From assembly GCF_011813015.1 (NCBI RefSeq), contig NZ_QHLQ01000005.1, positions 62,001 through 126,000 on the forward strand: a DNA stretch of 64,000 bases. The letters run 5' to 3'. This stretch comes from Parasedimentitalea denitrificans. Its GTDB lineage: Bacteria; Pseudomonadota; Alphaproteobacteria; Rhodobacterales; Rhodobacteraceae. The notes below the pieces were generated by a model. It was not told the DNA's origin and made no database searches. It saw nothing but the letters and a program-made list of their open reading frames with translations. The position numbers and the translations under genes were made by a program. Below are positions 18,351 to 27,897 of this stretch, in pieces (position 1 is the first letter of the stretch; the number at the start of each line of letters is the position of its first letter).

Positions 18351-18369
18351 AGGTCAGTATTTGTGACCT
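18351..18369. promoter_or_regulatory. inverted repeat AGGTCA-N7-TGACCT
   Basis: A perfect 6+7+6 inverted repeat lies 46 bp before the start of the oxidoreductase gene. A further AGGTCA half site lies at 18315-18320, 36 bp upstream. Position between divergent lysR and target gene suggests an operator. The binding protein is not known. Confidence 0.5.
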
Positions 18370-18415
18370 AATAATGAGGGCAAATAAGGCACGCTGTCAC
18401 GGTTGGGAGGCCCAG

Positions 18416-21400
18416 ATGAGCAAGCAAGAGTTTTCACTTAACGATAAGTATGACCTAGAGAAACACTCGGTCATGCTGAACGGCACACAGGCGCTGGTGC
18501 GCTTAATGCTGATGCAGAAAATGCGTGACACAACAGCTGGCCTGAATACAGCGGGACTGGTCACAGGTTACCGGGGTTCTCCTCTGGGTGCTGTCGATAC
18601 AATGATGGCGCGGGCAGAAAAGCAGCTAAAGGCTGCGGATGTAACGTTCCAATACGGATTGAACGAAGACCTCGCCGCGACAGCTCTGTGGGGCAGTCAG
18701 CAGGCCGAGGTTCGCGGCGAAGGCAAATACGACGGCGTGTTTGGTCTATGGTACGGCAAGGGGCCGGGTGTTGACCGTTCAGGCGACGTCATTCGCCACG
18801 CCAATATGGCAGGCAGTTCCAAACATGGCGGCGTGCTGATGGCCATGGGCGACGACCACACCGGCGAGAGCTCGACTGTTCTACACCAGTCAGAATGGTC
18901 CTTGATGGATTCCTACCTGCCGATCGTTAGTCCGGCGGGTGTACAGGAGATTCTGGATTACGGGATCTACGGCCTTGCGCTTAGCCGGTTCTCAGGGCTG
19001 TGGGTCGGCTTGAAAACCATGAAAGACACGATTGAGGTGACTTCGGTTGTGGATGGCGATCCAAACCGGATGAAACTTGTCACGCCTGAGTTTGATATGC
19101 CCTCTGACGGGCTAAACATCCGGCTTGTCGATGATCGGTTTAAACAAGAAGACCGCATCATTGACCACAAACGCTTTGCTGCCGAGGCATTCTCCCATGC
19201 CAACAAAATGGACAAGCGTATCTGGGGGCAGCGCGGTGCCAAGATCGGTTTTGTCGCGGCTGGCAAGAACTGGCTGGACCTGACCCACGCGCTATCGCTG
19301 CTGAACATTGATGAAAACACAGCCGAACGATTGGGGATCACAACCTATAAAGTTGGCCAGACCTTCCCACTGGATATGAAAGGCTTCCATGACTGGGCCG
19401 AAGGTCTGGACCTGATTGTCGTGGTCGAAGAAAAACGCAAACTGATTGAAATTCAGATCAAAGAGGCAATCTTTGATGACCGCCGCGGCCGCCGTGTCTA
19501 CGGCTGGCACAAGGGCGGCGGTGCGGGTTCGATGCATGGCGAAGAGCTGTTCCAGACACGTTACGCTCTGGATCCGATCATGATTGCCGAGAAACTGGGA
19601 CAGATCCTGATCGAAGAGGGCCGCGAGACCGAGGCCATTCATGCCGGGTTACAGGCACTGGACGAGGCCCGGCGCGCTGATAACGCCGAAGAAATCACGA
19701 CACGTCTGCCGTATTTCTGCTCTGGTTGTCCGCACAACTCCTCTACCAAACTGCCCGAAGGCTCACGCGCCTATGCCGGTATCGGCTGCCACTTCATGGT
19801 GCAGTGGATGGACCGCGAAACCACCGGCTTTACGCATATGGGCGGCGAGGGCGCCAACTGGATCGGCGAAGCCCCGTTCTCCAAACGCCCGCATGTGTTC
19901 CAGAACCTTGGCGATGGCACATACAATCACTCAGGCGTGCAGGCGATCCGCGCGGCATTGGCTGAGGGAACCAACATCACCTACAAGATCCTGTACAATG
20001 ATGCGGTTGCCATGACTGGCGGGCAGGGCAACGAAGGCGGTCTGGATGCAAGCCGCATTGCCCACGAGCTGGTGGCGATGGGCGTCAAAACCATGGCCGT
20101 GGTCTATGACGAAAAAGAGGATGTAAAGGCCAGCGAATTCCCCAGCGGCATGCGAATGCATGAGCGCAGTGAACTGATGACGGTTCAGCGCGAGTTCGAA
20201 AAAGTCGAGGGCGTCTCGGCCATCCTGTATATCCAGACCTGCGCTGCCGAAAAGCGTCGTCGCCGCAAGCGCGGGTTGTTCCCGGATCCGGATCAGCGGG
20301 TATTTATCAATACCGACGTTTGCGAAGGCTGCGGCGATTGCGGTATTCAGTCAAACTGCGTGTCGATTGTGCCGGTGGAAACCGATTTGGGCCGCAAGCG
20401 CGCCATTGATCAATCCTCTTGCAACAAGGATTTCTCGTGCCTGAACGGCTTCTGTCCGTCGTTCCTGACCATCGAGGGCGGTAAGCCACGTAAGAACGCC
20501 ACCGCTGAACTGGACCTGCCCAATCTGCCTCAACCAGAGCTGCCTGCCATTAATGGCACCTTCAACGTGGTGATCACCGGTGTTGGGGGGACTGGCGTGG
20601 TGACACTGGGTGCAGTGCTGGCGCAGGCCGCACAGATTGACGGCAAAGGTGCCGGCATGATGGAAATGGCTGGTCTGGCGCAAAAAGGCGGTGCAGTGCA
20701 TATCCACTGTCGTCTGGCCAACCGCCCTGAAGACATCAGCGCCATTCGGGTTGCCACAGGTGAGGCCCATGCGCTGATCGGCGGCGATCTTGTTGTCAGT
20801 GCCGGGTCCAAAACACTGGGACTAACCGCGACAGGCCAAACCGGTGCCGTGGTCAACAGCCACGAAATCATTACGGGTGATTTTACGCGTAACACCGACT
20901 TTAGCATTCCGACTGATCGGCTGGAATTGGCGCTAGAGGCACGCCTGCGGGATCAGCTGGATCTGTTTGATGCGACTGATCTGGCCAAAGCAACTCTGGG
21001 GGATTCGATCTTCTCCAACATGATGGTCTTTGGTGGCGCCTGGCAGCGCGGTTTGATCCCGCTCAGTCACGATGCACTGACCCAGGCCATCACACTGAAC
21101 GGCGCCGCTGTTGAACGTAATCTGCGTGCCTTCGAAATCGGCCGCTGGGCCGTGTTGTTCCCGTCTGAGGCCGCGCAACTTAGCGCCCCAAAGGTGGCAA
21201 AACTTCCTCTATCATTGGACGAAAAGATTGCTCTGCGCAGCAAAAAATTGGTCGATTATCAGGGGCCTCGTTTGGCAAAGCGCTATGAGAAGTTGCTGAA
21301 TGGGATCAGTGATCCAGCTCTGAAAGAGGGTGTTGCCAAGGGCTATTACAAGCTGCTGGCCTACAAGGACGAGTATGAAGTTGCGCGCTTGCTGTTGGAC

Positions 21401-21838
21401 AGCCGCGACAAGGCAGAGGTCGAGTTCGAGGGCGATTTCAAACTCTCCTACAACCTTGCACCGCCCATTCTGGGCGGCAAGGATGCCAATGGCCGCCCCA
21501 AGAAACGCAAGTTCGGCCCCGGCATGTTGCGCCTGCTGCGCCTCTTGGCAAAGATGAAATCCCTGCGCGGCACTCTTATGGACATATTCGGCTACACGGC
21601 TGATCGGAAAATGGAACGCGCGCTGATCAAGGAATACGAGCGGGACATGAAGGCCTGGCTGCCAAAAGCCAGCCCTGAAATTCTGGAACCACTCATCGCC
21701 TTGTCCGAAGTGCCGTTGCAGATCAAGGGGTTCGGCCCCGTCAAACATGAGACGGCCTTGAAAGCAGCCAAACGCCGCGAGGAATTGTTGGCTGTACTGG
21801 CTCAGGGCGGTACTCAGGTCGATAAGGCTGCCGAGTAA
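18416..21838 (+). CDS. indolepyruvate ferredoxin oxidoreductase, fused alpha/beta form
   Basis: 1140 residues. This cytoplasmic enzyme oxidatively decarboxylates aryl/indole pyruvates, with thiamine diphosphate and Fe-S clusters, to acyl-CoA. In order: pyruvate oxidoreductase N-terminal domain (TAGLVTGYRGSPLG), a C-S-G-C-P segment near residue 433, the ThDP domain (GGEGANW, GDGTYNHSG, NDAVAMTGGQGNEGG), a four-plus-cysteine Fe-S region (CEGCGDCG near 636 to CNKDFSC and CPSF), the gamma domain (ITGVGGTGVVTLGAVLAQAA) and a DUF6537-type C-terminal region. The start is ATG 18416 behind GGGAGG. It stands alone downstream of its divergent LysR gene. Confidence 0.93.
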   Translation: MSKQEFSLNDKYDLEKHSVMLNGTQALVRLMLMQKMRDTTAGLNTAGLVTGYRGSPLGAVDTMMARAEKQLKAADVTFQYGLNEDLAATALWGSQQAEVRGEGKYDGVFGLWYGKGPGVDRSGDVIRHANMAGSSKHGGVLMAMGDDHTGESSTVLHQSEWSLMDSYLPIVSPAGVQEILDYGIYGLALSRFSGLWVGLKTMKDTIEVTSVVDGDPNRMKLVTPEFDMPSDGLNIRLVDDRFKQEDRIIDHKRFAAEAFSHANKMDKRIWGQRGAKIGFVAAGKNWLDLTHALSLLNIDENTAERLGITTYKVGQTFPLDMKGFHDWAEGLDLIVVVEEKRKLIEIQIKEAIFDDRRGRRVYGWHKGGGAGSMHGEELFQTRYALDPIMIAEKLGQILIEEGRETEAIHAGLQALDEARRADNAEEITTRLPYFCSGCPHNSSTKLPEGSRAYAGIGCHFMVQWMDRETTGFTHMGGEGANWIGEAPFSKRPHVFQNLGDGTYNHSGVQAIRAALAEGTNITYKILYNDAVAMTGGQGNEGGLDASRIAHELVAMGVKTMAVVYDEKEDVKASEFPSGMRMHERSELMTVQREFEKVEGVSAILYIQTCAAEKRRRRKRGLFPDPDQRVFINTDVCEGCGDCGIQSNCVSIVPVETDLGRKRAIDQSSCNKDFSCLNGFCPSFLTIEGGKPRKNATAELDLPNLPQPELPAINGTFNVVITGVGGTGVVTLGAVLAQAAQIDGKGAGMMEMAGLAQKGGAVHIHCRLANRPEDISAIRVATGEAHALIGGDLVVSAGSKTLGLTATGQTGAVVNSHEIITGDFTRNTDFSIPTDRLELALEARLRDQLDLFDATDLAKATLGDSIFSNMMVFGGAWQRGLIPLSHDALTQAITLNGAAVERNLRAFEIGRWAVLFPSEAAQLSAPKVAKLPLSLDEKIALRSKKLVDYQGPRLAKRYEKLLNGISDPALKEGVAKGYYKLLAYKDEYEVARLLLDSRDKAEVEFEGDFKLSYNLAPPILGGKDANGRPKKRKFGPGMLRLLRLLAKMKSLRGTLMDIFGYTADRKMERALIKEYERDMKAWLPKASPEILEPLIALSEVPLQIKGFGPVKHETALKAAKRREELLAVLAQGGTQVDKAAE

Positions 21839-21853
21839 GCCAAACACACTCAT

Positions 21854-21883
21854 GTGTTAGAGCGCCGGGCGGCGCTCTAACAC
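21854..21883 (+). terminator. 13-bp hairpin downstream of the oxidoreductase gene
   Basis: A perfect stem GTGTTAGAGCGCC / GGCGCTCTAACAC with loop GGGC, 15 bp after the stop codon. There is no T tract, so termination may be weak or Rho-assisted. Confidence 0.55.
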
Positions 21884-21895
21884 GACCGGATGGAT

Positions 21896-21929
21896 CTTCA
21901 TCTGGCCAAAAATATCCCGGGGTTCGGGG
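21896..21929 (-). repeat. diverged copy of a short intergenic repeat
   Basis: On the minus strand it reads CCCCGGGATATTTTTGGCC then AGATGAAG. The pattern (GC-rich hairpin, A-T run, GACAAGAAGAA- or GCCAGATGAAG-like end) matches the copies at 24544 and 36917, though it is diverged. Such elements are common between genes in Roseobacter-group genomes, by recollection. Confidence 0.4.
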
Positions 21930-21999
21930 CTGGCCCCGGTCCAAGGCCACCCAAAAGTGTTAATGCTGTTTGCGGGCCAAGTTTTGCCCAAAATGACCC

Positions 22000-22122
22000 A
22001 TGACGGCCACAGATGCCAAGGGAGCCATGGATTTCCTGTGCAAAGCCAAGTATGAGCTGTCTGGAACGCCGCTAAAAACGTACAGTTACGGCTATGACTT
22101 CGAGGACAGGCACCAGGCCTGA
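22000..22122 (+). CDS. possible 40-aa gene directly upstream of murI
   Basis: ATG 22000 to TGA 22122 gives [20 protein letters not shown] and continues to ...EDRHQA. Third-position GC is high, as in the neighbours, and the stop lies 8 bp before the murI start. No clear Shine-Dalgarno is visible. No family recognised; it could be a leader peptide or a small protein. Confidence 0.4.
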   Translation: MTATDAKGAMDFLCKAKYELSGTPLKTYSYGYDFEDRHQA

Positions 22123-22130
22123 CAGGGACT

Positions 22131-22940
22131 ATGGCAGTTGGTATTTTTGATTCCGGATTGGGCGGTCTGACCGTTCTGAACACAGCGCAGCAACGGCTGC
22201 CTGATGTTGATTTCCTTTATTATGGTGACAATGCACATGCGCCTTATGGGGTGCGCGACGCCGAAGATGTGTTTCAGCTGACCAGACGGGCGGTTGAAAC
22301 CATGTGGGCGCATGGCTGCGATCTGGTGATTCTGGCCTGTAACACTGCCAGCGCCGCCGCGCTGCGTCGCATGCAGGAAGGTGGCCTGCCGCCGGGCAAA
22401 CGTGTGCTGGGTGTTTTTGTTCCTCTGATCGAGGCGCTGACCGAGCGAGAGTGGGGCGATAACTCGCCGCCACGTGAAGTTGCGGTCAAACATGTGGCCC
22501 TCTTTGCCACTCCGGCAACGGTGGCCAGCCGGGCGTTCCAGCGCGAGCTGGCCTTTCGCGCCATCGGTGTAGACGTCGAAGCGCAAAGCTGCGGTGGCGT
22601 GGTGGATGCCATTGAAGATGGCGATGAGATCTTGGCCGAGGCCCTGGTGCGTAGCCATGTGGACGCGTTGATGCGCAAGATGCCCAAGCCGCAAGCGGCC
22701 ATTCTTGGCTGCACGCATTATCCGCTGATGGAAGATTGCTTTCAAAAGGCGCTTGGTCCGGATGTGAAAGTGTTCAGCCAGGGTGAACTGGTAGCAGAAA
22801 GCCTGGCCCATTATCTGGAACGTCATCCCGATATGTTGGGGACCGGACCGGGTGGTTTCCTGACCAGCGGTGACGCGGCCCGTGTGAGCGATCGCGCGAC
22901 CCAGTTTTTGCGACGAGAAATCACTTTTTCTGCCGCTTGA
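22131..22940 (+). CDS. murI: glutamate racemase
   Basis: 269 residues. It makes D-glutamate for peptidoglycan. Both catalytic cysteines are present ([11 protein letters not shown] and GCTHYPLM), as are the N-terminal [10 protein letters not shown] and the [11 protein letters not shown] substrate loop. Cytoplasmic, full family length. No strong ribosome site is seen before ATG 22131. Confidence 0.96.
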   Translation: MAVGIFDSGLGGLTVLNTAQQRLPDVDFLYYGDNAHAPYGVRDAEDVFQLTRRAVETMWAHGCDLVILACNTASAAALRRMQEGGLPPGKRVLGVFVPLIEALTEREWGDNSPPREVAVKHVALFATPATVASRAFQRELAFRAIGVDVEAQSCGGVVDAIEDGDEILAEALVRSHVDALMRKMPKPQAAILGCTHYPLMEDCFQKALGPDVKVFSQGELVAESLAHYLERHPDMLGTGPGGFLTSGDAARVSDRATQFLRREITFSAA

Positions 22941-23039
22941 AGAATACGCCTGATCTAAGTCAAGGCGCCCATCCTTTCCAATTCTATTTTCATCGTCAGT
23001 CACGGCGATGACATGTGACATCCAAGAAAGAGGTCTGAC

Positions 23040-24068
23040 ATGACCCATAAAATCGCTATTCTGGGTGCCAGTGGTTACACTGGCGCTGAACTGGTCCGGT
23101 TGATTTCGCAACACCCGGCCATCGAAATTGCTGCGCTATCCGCTGACCGTAAGGCAGGCATGGAAATGGCGCAGGTTTTCCCTCATCTACGTCACCTTGT
23201 ACTGCCAACCCTATGTAAGATCGGAGAAATTGATTTCTCTCAGGTTGACCTGTGCTTTTGTGCCTTGCCGCATAAAACCAGCCAAGAGGTGATCTCGGCA
23301 CTGCCTGATACGCTGAAAATCGTCGATCTGTCGGCAGACTTCCGTCTGCGGGATCCAGCTGAATATGAAAAATGGTACGGCAACCCGCACTCTGCAGTAG
23401 AGATGCAGAAAGAGGCGGTTTATGGCCTGACTGAGTTCTACCGTCAGGACATCGCAGCCGCACGTCTGGTGGCAGGGACGGGGTGTAATGCGGCGACGGG
23501 GCAGTTTGCTTTACGGCCTTTGATCTCGGCTGGTGTCATTGATCTGGATGATATCATCCTAGATTTGAAATGCGCGGTGTCCGGTGCCGGTCGCTCGTTA
23601 AAAGAGGGTCTGCTGCACGCCGAGCTGAGCGAGGGCTACAATGCCTATGCCGTTGGCGGCACTCATCGGCATCTGGGCGAATTCGATCAGGAATTCTCGG
23701 CAGTCGCTGGCCGTCCAGTTCAGATCCAGTTCACACCACACCTGATGCCTGCCAATCGGGGCATCTTGGCGACAGCCTATGTCAAAGGTGATGCGCAAGA
23801 GATCCATCAGACCTTTGCGACGGCCTATGCGGACGAACCGTTTATAAGCTTGCTGCCATTTGGCGAGGCCCCTAGCACCCACCATGTTCGTGGCTCCAAC
23901 TTCTGCCATATCGGAGTTGCTGCCGACCGGATTGAGGGGCGGGTGATTATTATTGCGGCGCTGGATAACCTGACAAAAGGTAGCAGCGGCCAGGCCTTGC
24001 AGAACGCAAATCTGATGTTAGGTGAGCCTGAAACAACGGGGCTGATGATGGCCCCAATATTCCCGTGA
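23040..24068 (+). CDS. argC: N-acetyl-gamma-glutamyl-phosphate reductase
   Basis: 342 residues. It reduces N-acetylglutamyl phosphate with NADPH in arginine synthesis. It has the Rossmann motif [13 protein letters not shown] and the HHVRGSN block. The catalytic cysteine lies in [11 protein letters not shown] rather than the textbook PGC-[FY]-x-T form, as I recall for this clade. The start is ATG 23040 after AAAGAGG. Followed by ccmE 7 bp later. Confidence 0.95.
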   Translation: MTHKIAILGASGYTGAELVRLISQHPAIEIAALSADRKAGMEMAQVFPHLRHLVLPTLCKIGEIDFSQVDLCFCALPHKTSQEVISALPDTLKIVDLSADFRLRDPAEYEKWYGNPHSAVEMQKEAVYGLTEFYRQDIAAARLVAGTGCNAATGQFALRPLISAGVIDLDDIILDLKCAVSGAGRSLKEGLLHAELSEGYNAYAVGGTHRHLGEFDQEFSAVAGRPVQIQFTPHLMPANRGILATAYVKGDAQEIHQTFATAYADEPFISLLPFGEAPSTHHVRGSNFCHIGVAADRIEGRVIIIAALDNLTKGSSGQALQNANLMLGEPETTGLMMAPIFP

Positions 24069-24075
24069 GGATGAA

Positions 24076-24519
24076 ATGAAGACACTGAAAAAACGGCGGC
24101 GCGTACAGATTATTATGGTGTCAATCGTGACGCTGGTGCTGGCCACCGGGCTGATTGGTTGGGCATTGCAAGATGGGATCAACTACTTCCGCTCCCCCAG
24201 CGCCGTGATCGCCGAGCCGCCGTTGGCCAGTGAAGTCTTTCGGATTGGTGGCCTAGTCGAAGAGGGCTCGTTGGTGAAGGGCCAAGGCATGGCCATTACC
24301 TTTTCAGTGACTGATGGTGGCGCAACCGTTCCGGTAACTTATTCCGGGGTTTTGCCTGATCTGTTCGAAGAAAACCAAGGCATGATTGGCACCGGAAGCT
24401 ATGTAGATGGCGTGTTCGTAGCCACTGAAATTCTGGCCAAGCACGATGAGACTTACATGCCGAAGGAAGTTGTGGACGCGCTGAAAGAGCAGGGCGTTTA
24501 CGTAGAGCCAGAAAGCTAA
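24076..24519 (+). CDS. ccmE: cytochrome c maturation protein CcmE (heme chaperone)
   Basis: 147 residues: a membrane anchor (about 11-31) and a periplasmic OB-fold domain with the heme-binding HxxxY motif, His123 and Tyr127 in KHDETYMP. CcmE carries heme to CcmF/H for attachment to apocytochrome c. ccmF and ccmH follow 1.4 kb downstream, after the endolysin/holin genes. Confidence 0.97.
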   Translation: MKTLKKRRRVQIIMVSIVTLVLATGLIGWALQDGINYFRSPSAVIAEPPLASEVFRIGGLVEEGSLVKGQGMAITFSVTDGGATVPVTYSGVLPDLFEENQGMIGTGSYVDGVFVATEILAKHDETYMPKEVVDALKEQGVYVEPES

Positions 24520-24543
24520 AGCACCCTATCGGGTGTTGTCTCC

Positions 24544-24569
24544 GGCAGAGGCATTTAAGACAAGAAGAA
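24544..24569 (+). repeat. short intergenic repeat, copy 1
   Basis: 26 bp beginning GGCAGAGG and ending GACAAGAAGAA. It is 25/26 identical to 36917-36942. Part of a small CTCC-GGC-AGAG hairpin lies at its 5' side. Confidence 0.8.
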
Positions 24570-24599
24570 GCGCGCGGTCTGGATAACAGGGCGCGCGCT
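24569..24599 (+). terminator. hairpin terminator after ccmE
   Basis: A perfect 8-bp stem AGCGCGCG / CGCGCGCT (15-base loop) followed by ctgctttt. It probably ends the argC-ccmE transcript. Confidence 0.6.
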
Positions 24600-24661
24600 C
24601 TGCTTTTGGGTGGTTAAGATTTCGGGCCCAGAATGCTGAGCGGTTCCAATAGGAGTGCGTG

Positions 24662-25273
24662 ATGCAGACAGTGCAACAGATTGCCGAGGATATTGTTGCC
24701 CGTGAAGGCGGCTATGTGAATGATCCTGATGATCCGGGCGGCGCGACCAAGTACGGTGTGACCTTGGCGACTTTGCAGCGTTTGGGGGTGGATGTGACCC
24801 ATGACGGGCGGGTCGACGTTGATGATGTGAAGGGGCTTAGTCAGGCACAGGCGGCGGAGATATTTGTCGAACACTATTTTTATGCGCCGCAGATTTCTAA
24901 CCTTCCGGCGGAACTGCAGGCCTCTGTGTTTGATATGTATGTAAATGCTGGCAGCAATGCGGTTAAAATCCTGCAGAGGCTTCTCGGGGATATGGGGTAT
25001 GAAGTTGCGGCAGATGGGGTGATCGGGCCGCAGACCGCAACCGCGGCATAGGCGGCCAGTGCGGTGGATGAGACAGCGCTAAAAGACGCCTATGGAATCG
25101 CCCGGCGAAACTATTATTTTCGGCTCGCGGATCATCGGGTGGCGAGCCGCAAATATGTGCGGTCCCGATCAGGCGGCAAGGGCGGGTGGATTCGCCGCGC
25201 CGAGGAGTTCCTGTCGCCTTGCTATCACCTGTCTGAACAAGCCTTTCGTGCGCGGGTGGCCGCATGGGGGTGA
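24662..25273 (+). pseudogene. GTA-type endolysin (holin-associated N-acetylmuramidase) with an in-frame TAG
   Basis: The frame codes for a GH108 muramidase domain (residues 1 to about 90; catalytic Glu in VAREGGY, then DPGGATKYGVT) followed by a PG_binding_3 domain. Translation stops at TAG 25049-25051 after GPQTATAA. The same frame then continues without shift for 73 residues (ETALKDAYGIARRN... to RVAAWG) to TGA 25271-25273. The downstream part matches the missing half of the C-terminal domain. So a single nonsense codon, probably from CAG, splits an otherwise intact gene of about 203 codons. The start is ATG 24662 after AGGAG. A 129-residue truncated enzyme could still be made, or the downstream part re-initiated at GTG 25061. 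In Rhodobacter capsulatus a similar endolysin/holin pair (rcc00555/rcc00556) lyses cells to release gene transfer agent. Confidence 0.85.
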
Positions 25274-25725
25274 TCTTTGATATTTTGAATGCAGTTTTTG
25301 GCAACAACCGCAATGTGTTACGGGAAACGGCAGAGGTGTTTCGTGAAAATGCAGAAGCAGGAGCGCTGCGCGGGCACGACATGCAGATCGCGGCGCTAAA
25401 GCAAATGCAGGGAGAATTTGTTACGGCTCAAAGAGGTTGGTTTGATCGGCTGATGGATGGGGTGAATCGGCTGCCACGACCCGCTTTGGCGTTGGGAACC
25501 CTGGGCTTGATGATCTCGGCAATGGCAGATCCGGTTTGGTTTGCGCAGCGCATGCAGGGCATCGCCTTAGTACCAGAGCCCCTGTGGTGGTTATTGGGCG
25601 TTGTTGTGTCGTTCTATTTTGGTGCGCGGCAACAGGTGAAACATCAGGAATTACAAAGGGATATGGTGCAGAGCATGATGCGTGTCCCACAGGTTGTCCA
25701 AAACATTTCGACCCTGCGTGCATAA
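25264..25725 (+). CDS. GTA-type three-helix holin
   Basis: 153 residues: an N-terminal amphipathic part, then two to three hydrophobic stretches (about 79-92 and 102-120, with WWLLGVVVSFYFGARQQ), then a charged tail. This fits the GTA_holin_3TM family. The ATG lies inside the last codons of the endolysin frame, 8 bp before its TGA, so the two are translationally linked. Holins open the inner membrane so the muramidase reaches peptidoglycan. The 198 bp to ccmF hold no gene I can support. Confidence 0.8.
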   Translation: MGVIFDILNAVFGNNRNVLRETAEVFRENAEAGALRGHDMQIAALKQMQGEFVTAQRGWFDRLMDGVNRLPRPALALGTLGLMISAMADPVWFAQRMQGIALVPEPLWWLLGVVVSFYFGARQQVKHQELQRDMVQSMMRVPQVVQNISTLRA

Positions 25726-25923
25726 GAGATTGATCAGCCCGGAAGAGCGGCAACGCATGATGTGGCAGAGGATGAGTTGGAGGTCGTCAGACCAGGTGAA
25801 AACCCGGCCTTGGAGCAGTGGAACCAAACGCGTCTTGGGGGTGCGACATGATGCACAGTTCTGTGACGTCTTGGCGAGGCGATTGCCATTGGCCCCCCGT
25901 TTAGTTCGGCCTATACAGATAGT

Positions 25924-27897
25924 ATGATTACAGAACTCGGACACTTCGCCCTCATCCTCGCGTTTTTGATTGCCATCGTGCAGATGGTGGTGCCCTTGAT
26001 TGGGGCCTATAATCGATGGCCGGGATGGATGGCCGTTGCAGAGCCGGCAGCACAGGCGCAGTTCCTGTTCACGGCTTTCTCATTTGGGGCCCTGACCTGG
26101 GCTTTTGTGACTTCAGATTTCTCGCTGCGGCTTGTGGTTGAGAACAGCCATTCGGCCAAGCCGATGCTGTACAAGATCAGTGGAACATGGGGTAACCACG
26201 AGGGCTCGATGTTGCTCTGGGTGCTGATTGTTACGCTATTTGGCGCAGTGGCTTCGGTGTTTGGCGGAGGCTTGCCGCCAACCCTGCGGGCGCGGGTACT
26301 GGCTGTTCAGGCATCAATTGGGGTCGCGTTCTTTGCCTTTCTTTTGTTCACGTCGAACCCGTTCTTGCGCATGGTAGTACCACCGTTTGACGGTCAGGAT
26401 TTGAACCCATTGCTGCAGGATCCTGGCTTGGCGTTTCACCCGCCGTTTTTGTACCTTGGCTACGTAGGTCTGAGCATGGCGTTTTCCTTTGCCATCGCTG
26501 CCCTAATCGAAGGTCGCATTGATGCGGCATGGGGGCGCTGGGTCCGGCCATGGACGCTGGCTGCTTGGGTGTTTTTGACCATCGGCATCGCTCTGGGTAG
26601 CTGGTGGGCCTACTATGAACTTGGCTGGGGTGGCTTCTGGTTCTGGGATCCTGTTGAAAACGCTTCGTTCATGCCGTGGATTTTGGCAACTGCGCTGCTG
26701 CACAGTGCGATTGTGGTCGAAAAACGCGAGGCGTTGAAAAGCTGGACAATTCTGCTGGCAATTCTGGCGTTCAGCTTTTCGCTGATCGGGACGTTTATCG
26801 TGCGCTCAGGCTTGCTGACTTCGGTGCATGCATTCGCCAACGATCCGGTGCGCGGGGTATTCATCCTGTATATCCTTGCGATCTTTACCGGTGGTGCGCT
26901 GACCCTGTTTGCGACCCGTGCGCAGGCGATGGAAGCCAAAGGTGTGTTTGGTGGGGTGAGCCGTGAGAGCATGCTGGTGGTCAATAACGTTCTGTTGGCT
27001 GTAAGCTGTTTCGTGGTGTTCTTTGGCACCATGTGGCCCATCATTGCCGAGATGTTCTTTGACCGTAAGCTGAGTGTTGGACCACCGTTCTTCAATGCTG
27101 CCTTTACGCCGTTCATGGTGTTGTTGGGTATTGTCCTGCCTGTTGGGTCGATGTTGCCGTGGAAACGGGGCAAGCTGGGCCGTGCTATTTGGACCCTGCG
27201 CTATGTGTTTGTTCTGGCTGTAGCCCTTGGCTTGGCCGCATGGACCATGCAAACAGGGCGATCCCTGTTGGGACCAGTTGGATTGTTCCTTGGGTCCTGG
27301 ATGGTGTTTGGCGCGATTGTTGATCTATGGTCGCGTACAGGTCGTTCGGGCTTGCCAGGGCGTCTTGCGCGCCTCATCCGGCTGCCACGGGCGGATTGGG
27401 GCAAGGCATGTGCTCACGCGGGTCTTGGCATCACGATGTTTGCGATTGCCGGGCTGACCGCCTGGGAAGAAGAAGACATTCGGGTTGTTGCTGTCGGTCA
27501 ACCGTTCGAGGTTGGTGCCTACACATTGACGTTGGAAGGTGTCGACCGCAGTCGTGGACCGAACTATTACGCAACAACTGCGAATGTACGGGTAACCAAA
27601 GCAGGGCAGCTGGTGACTATGATGAAGCCAGAAAAACGCGATTATCCGGTGACGCGGATGCCAACAACCGAAGCCGCGATTGATTACCGGTTCCTGCGCG
27701 ATTTGTATGTCGTTATTGGCGATCAACAAGCTGATGGTGGCTGGATTGTCCGGACCTATATTAAACCGCTGGCCAACTGGATCTGGGGCGGTTGCTTGCT
27801 GATGTCGCTGGGTGGTTTGCTGTCACTGACAGATCGCAGGTACCGGGTTGCTGCTGGTGCTCGCAAAACTCGAATTGAAGGGGTTGCGGCGGAATGA
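25924..27897 (+). CDS. ccmF: cytochrome c heme lyase subunit CcmF
   Basis: 657 residues with about 14-15 membrane helices. The tryptophan-rich WWD signature GGFWFWDPVENASFMPW is near residues 236-252, and the conserved histidine region NHEGSMLLWV is near residue 90. It transfers heme from CcmE to apocytochrome c together with CcmH. The last codons overlap the ccmH start (ATGA). Confidence 0.97.
   Translation: MITELGHFALILAFLIAIVQMVVPLIGAYNRWPGWMAVAEPAAQAQFLFTAFSFGALTWAFVTSDFSLRLVVENSHSAKPMLYKISGTWGNHEGSMLLWVLIVTLFGAVASVFGGGLPPTLRARVLAVQASIGVAFFAFLLFTSNPFLRMVVPPFDGQDLNPLLQDPGLAFHPPFLYLGYVGLSMAFSFAIAALIEGRIDAAWGRWVRPWTLAAWVFLTIGIALGSWWAYYELGWGGFWFWDPVENASFMPWILATALLHSAIVVEKREALKSWTILLAILAFSFSLIGTFIVRSGLLTSVHAFANDPVRGVFILYILAIFTGGALTLFATRAQAMEAKGVFGGVSRESMLVVNNVLLAVSCFVVFFGTMWPIIAEMFFDRKLSVGPPFFNAAFTPFMVLLGIVLPVGSMLPWKRGKLGRAIWTLRYVFVLAVALGLAAWTMQTGRSLLGPVGLFLGSWMVFGAIVDLWSRTGRSGLPGRLARLIRLPRADWGKACAHAGLGITMFAIAGLTAWEEEDIRVVAVGQPFEVGAYTLTLEGVDRSRGPNYYATTANVRVTKAGQLVTMMKPEKRDYPVTRMPTTEAAIDYRFLRDLYVVIGDQQADGGWIVRTYIKPLANWIWGGCLLMSLGGLLSLTDRRYRVAAGARKTRIEGVAAE

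Noticed and set aside
25682..25927. 81-codon frame between holin and ccmF
   Set aside because: It begins inside the holin gene and has no recognisable pattern; probably chance.
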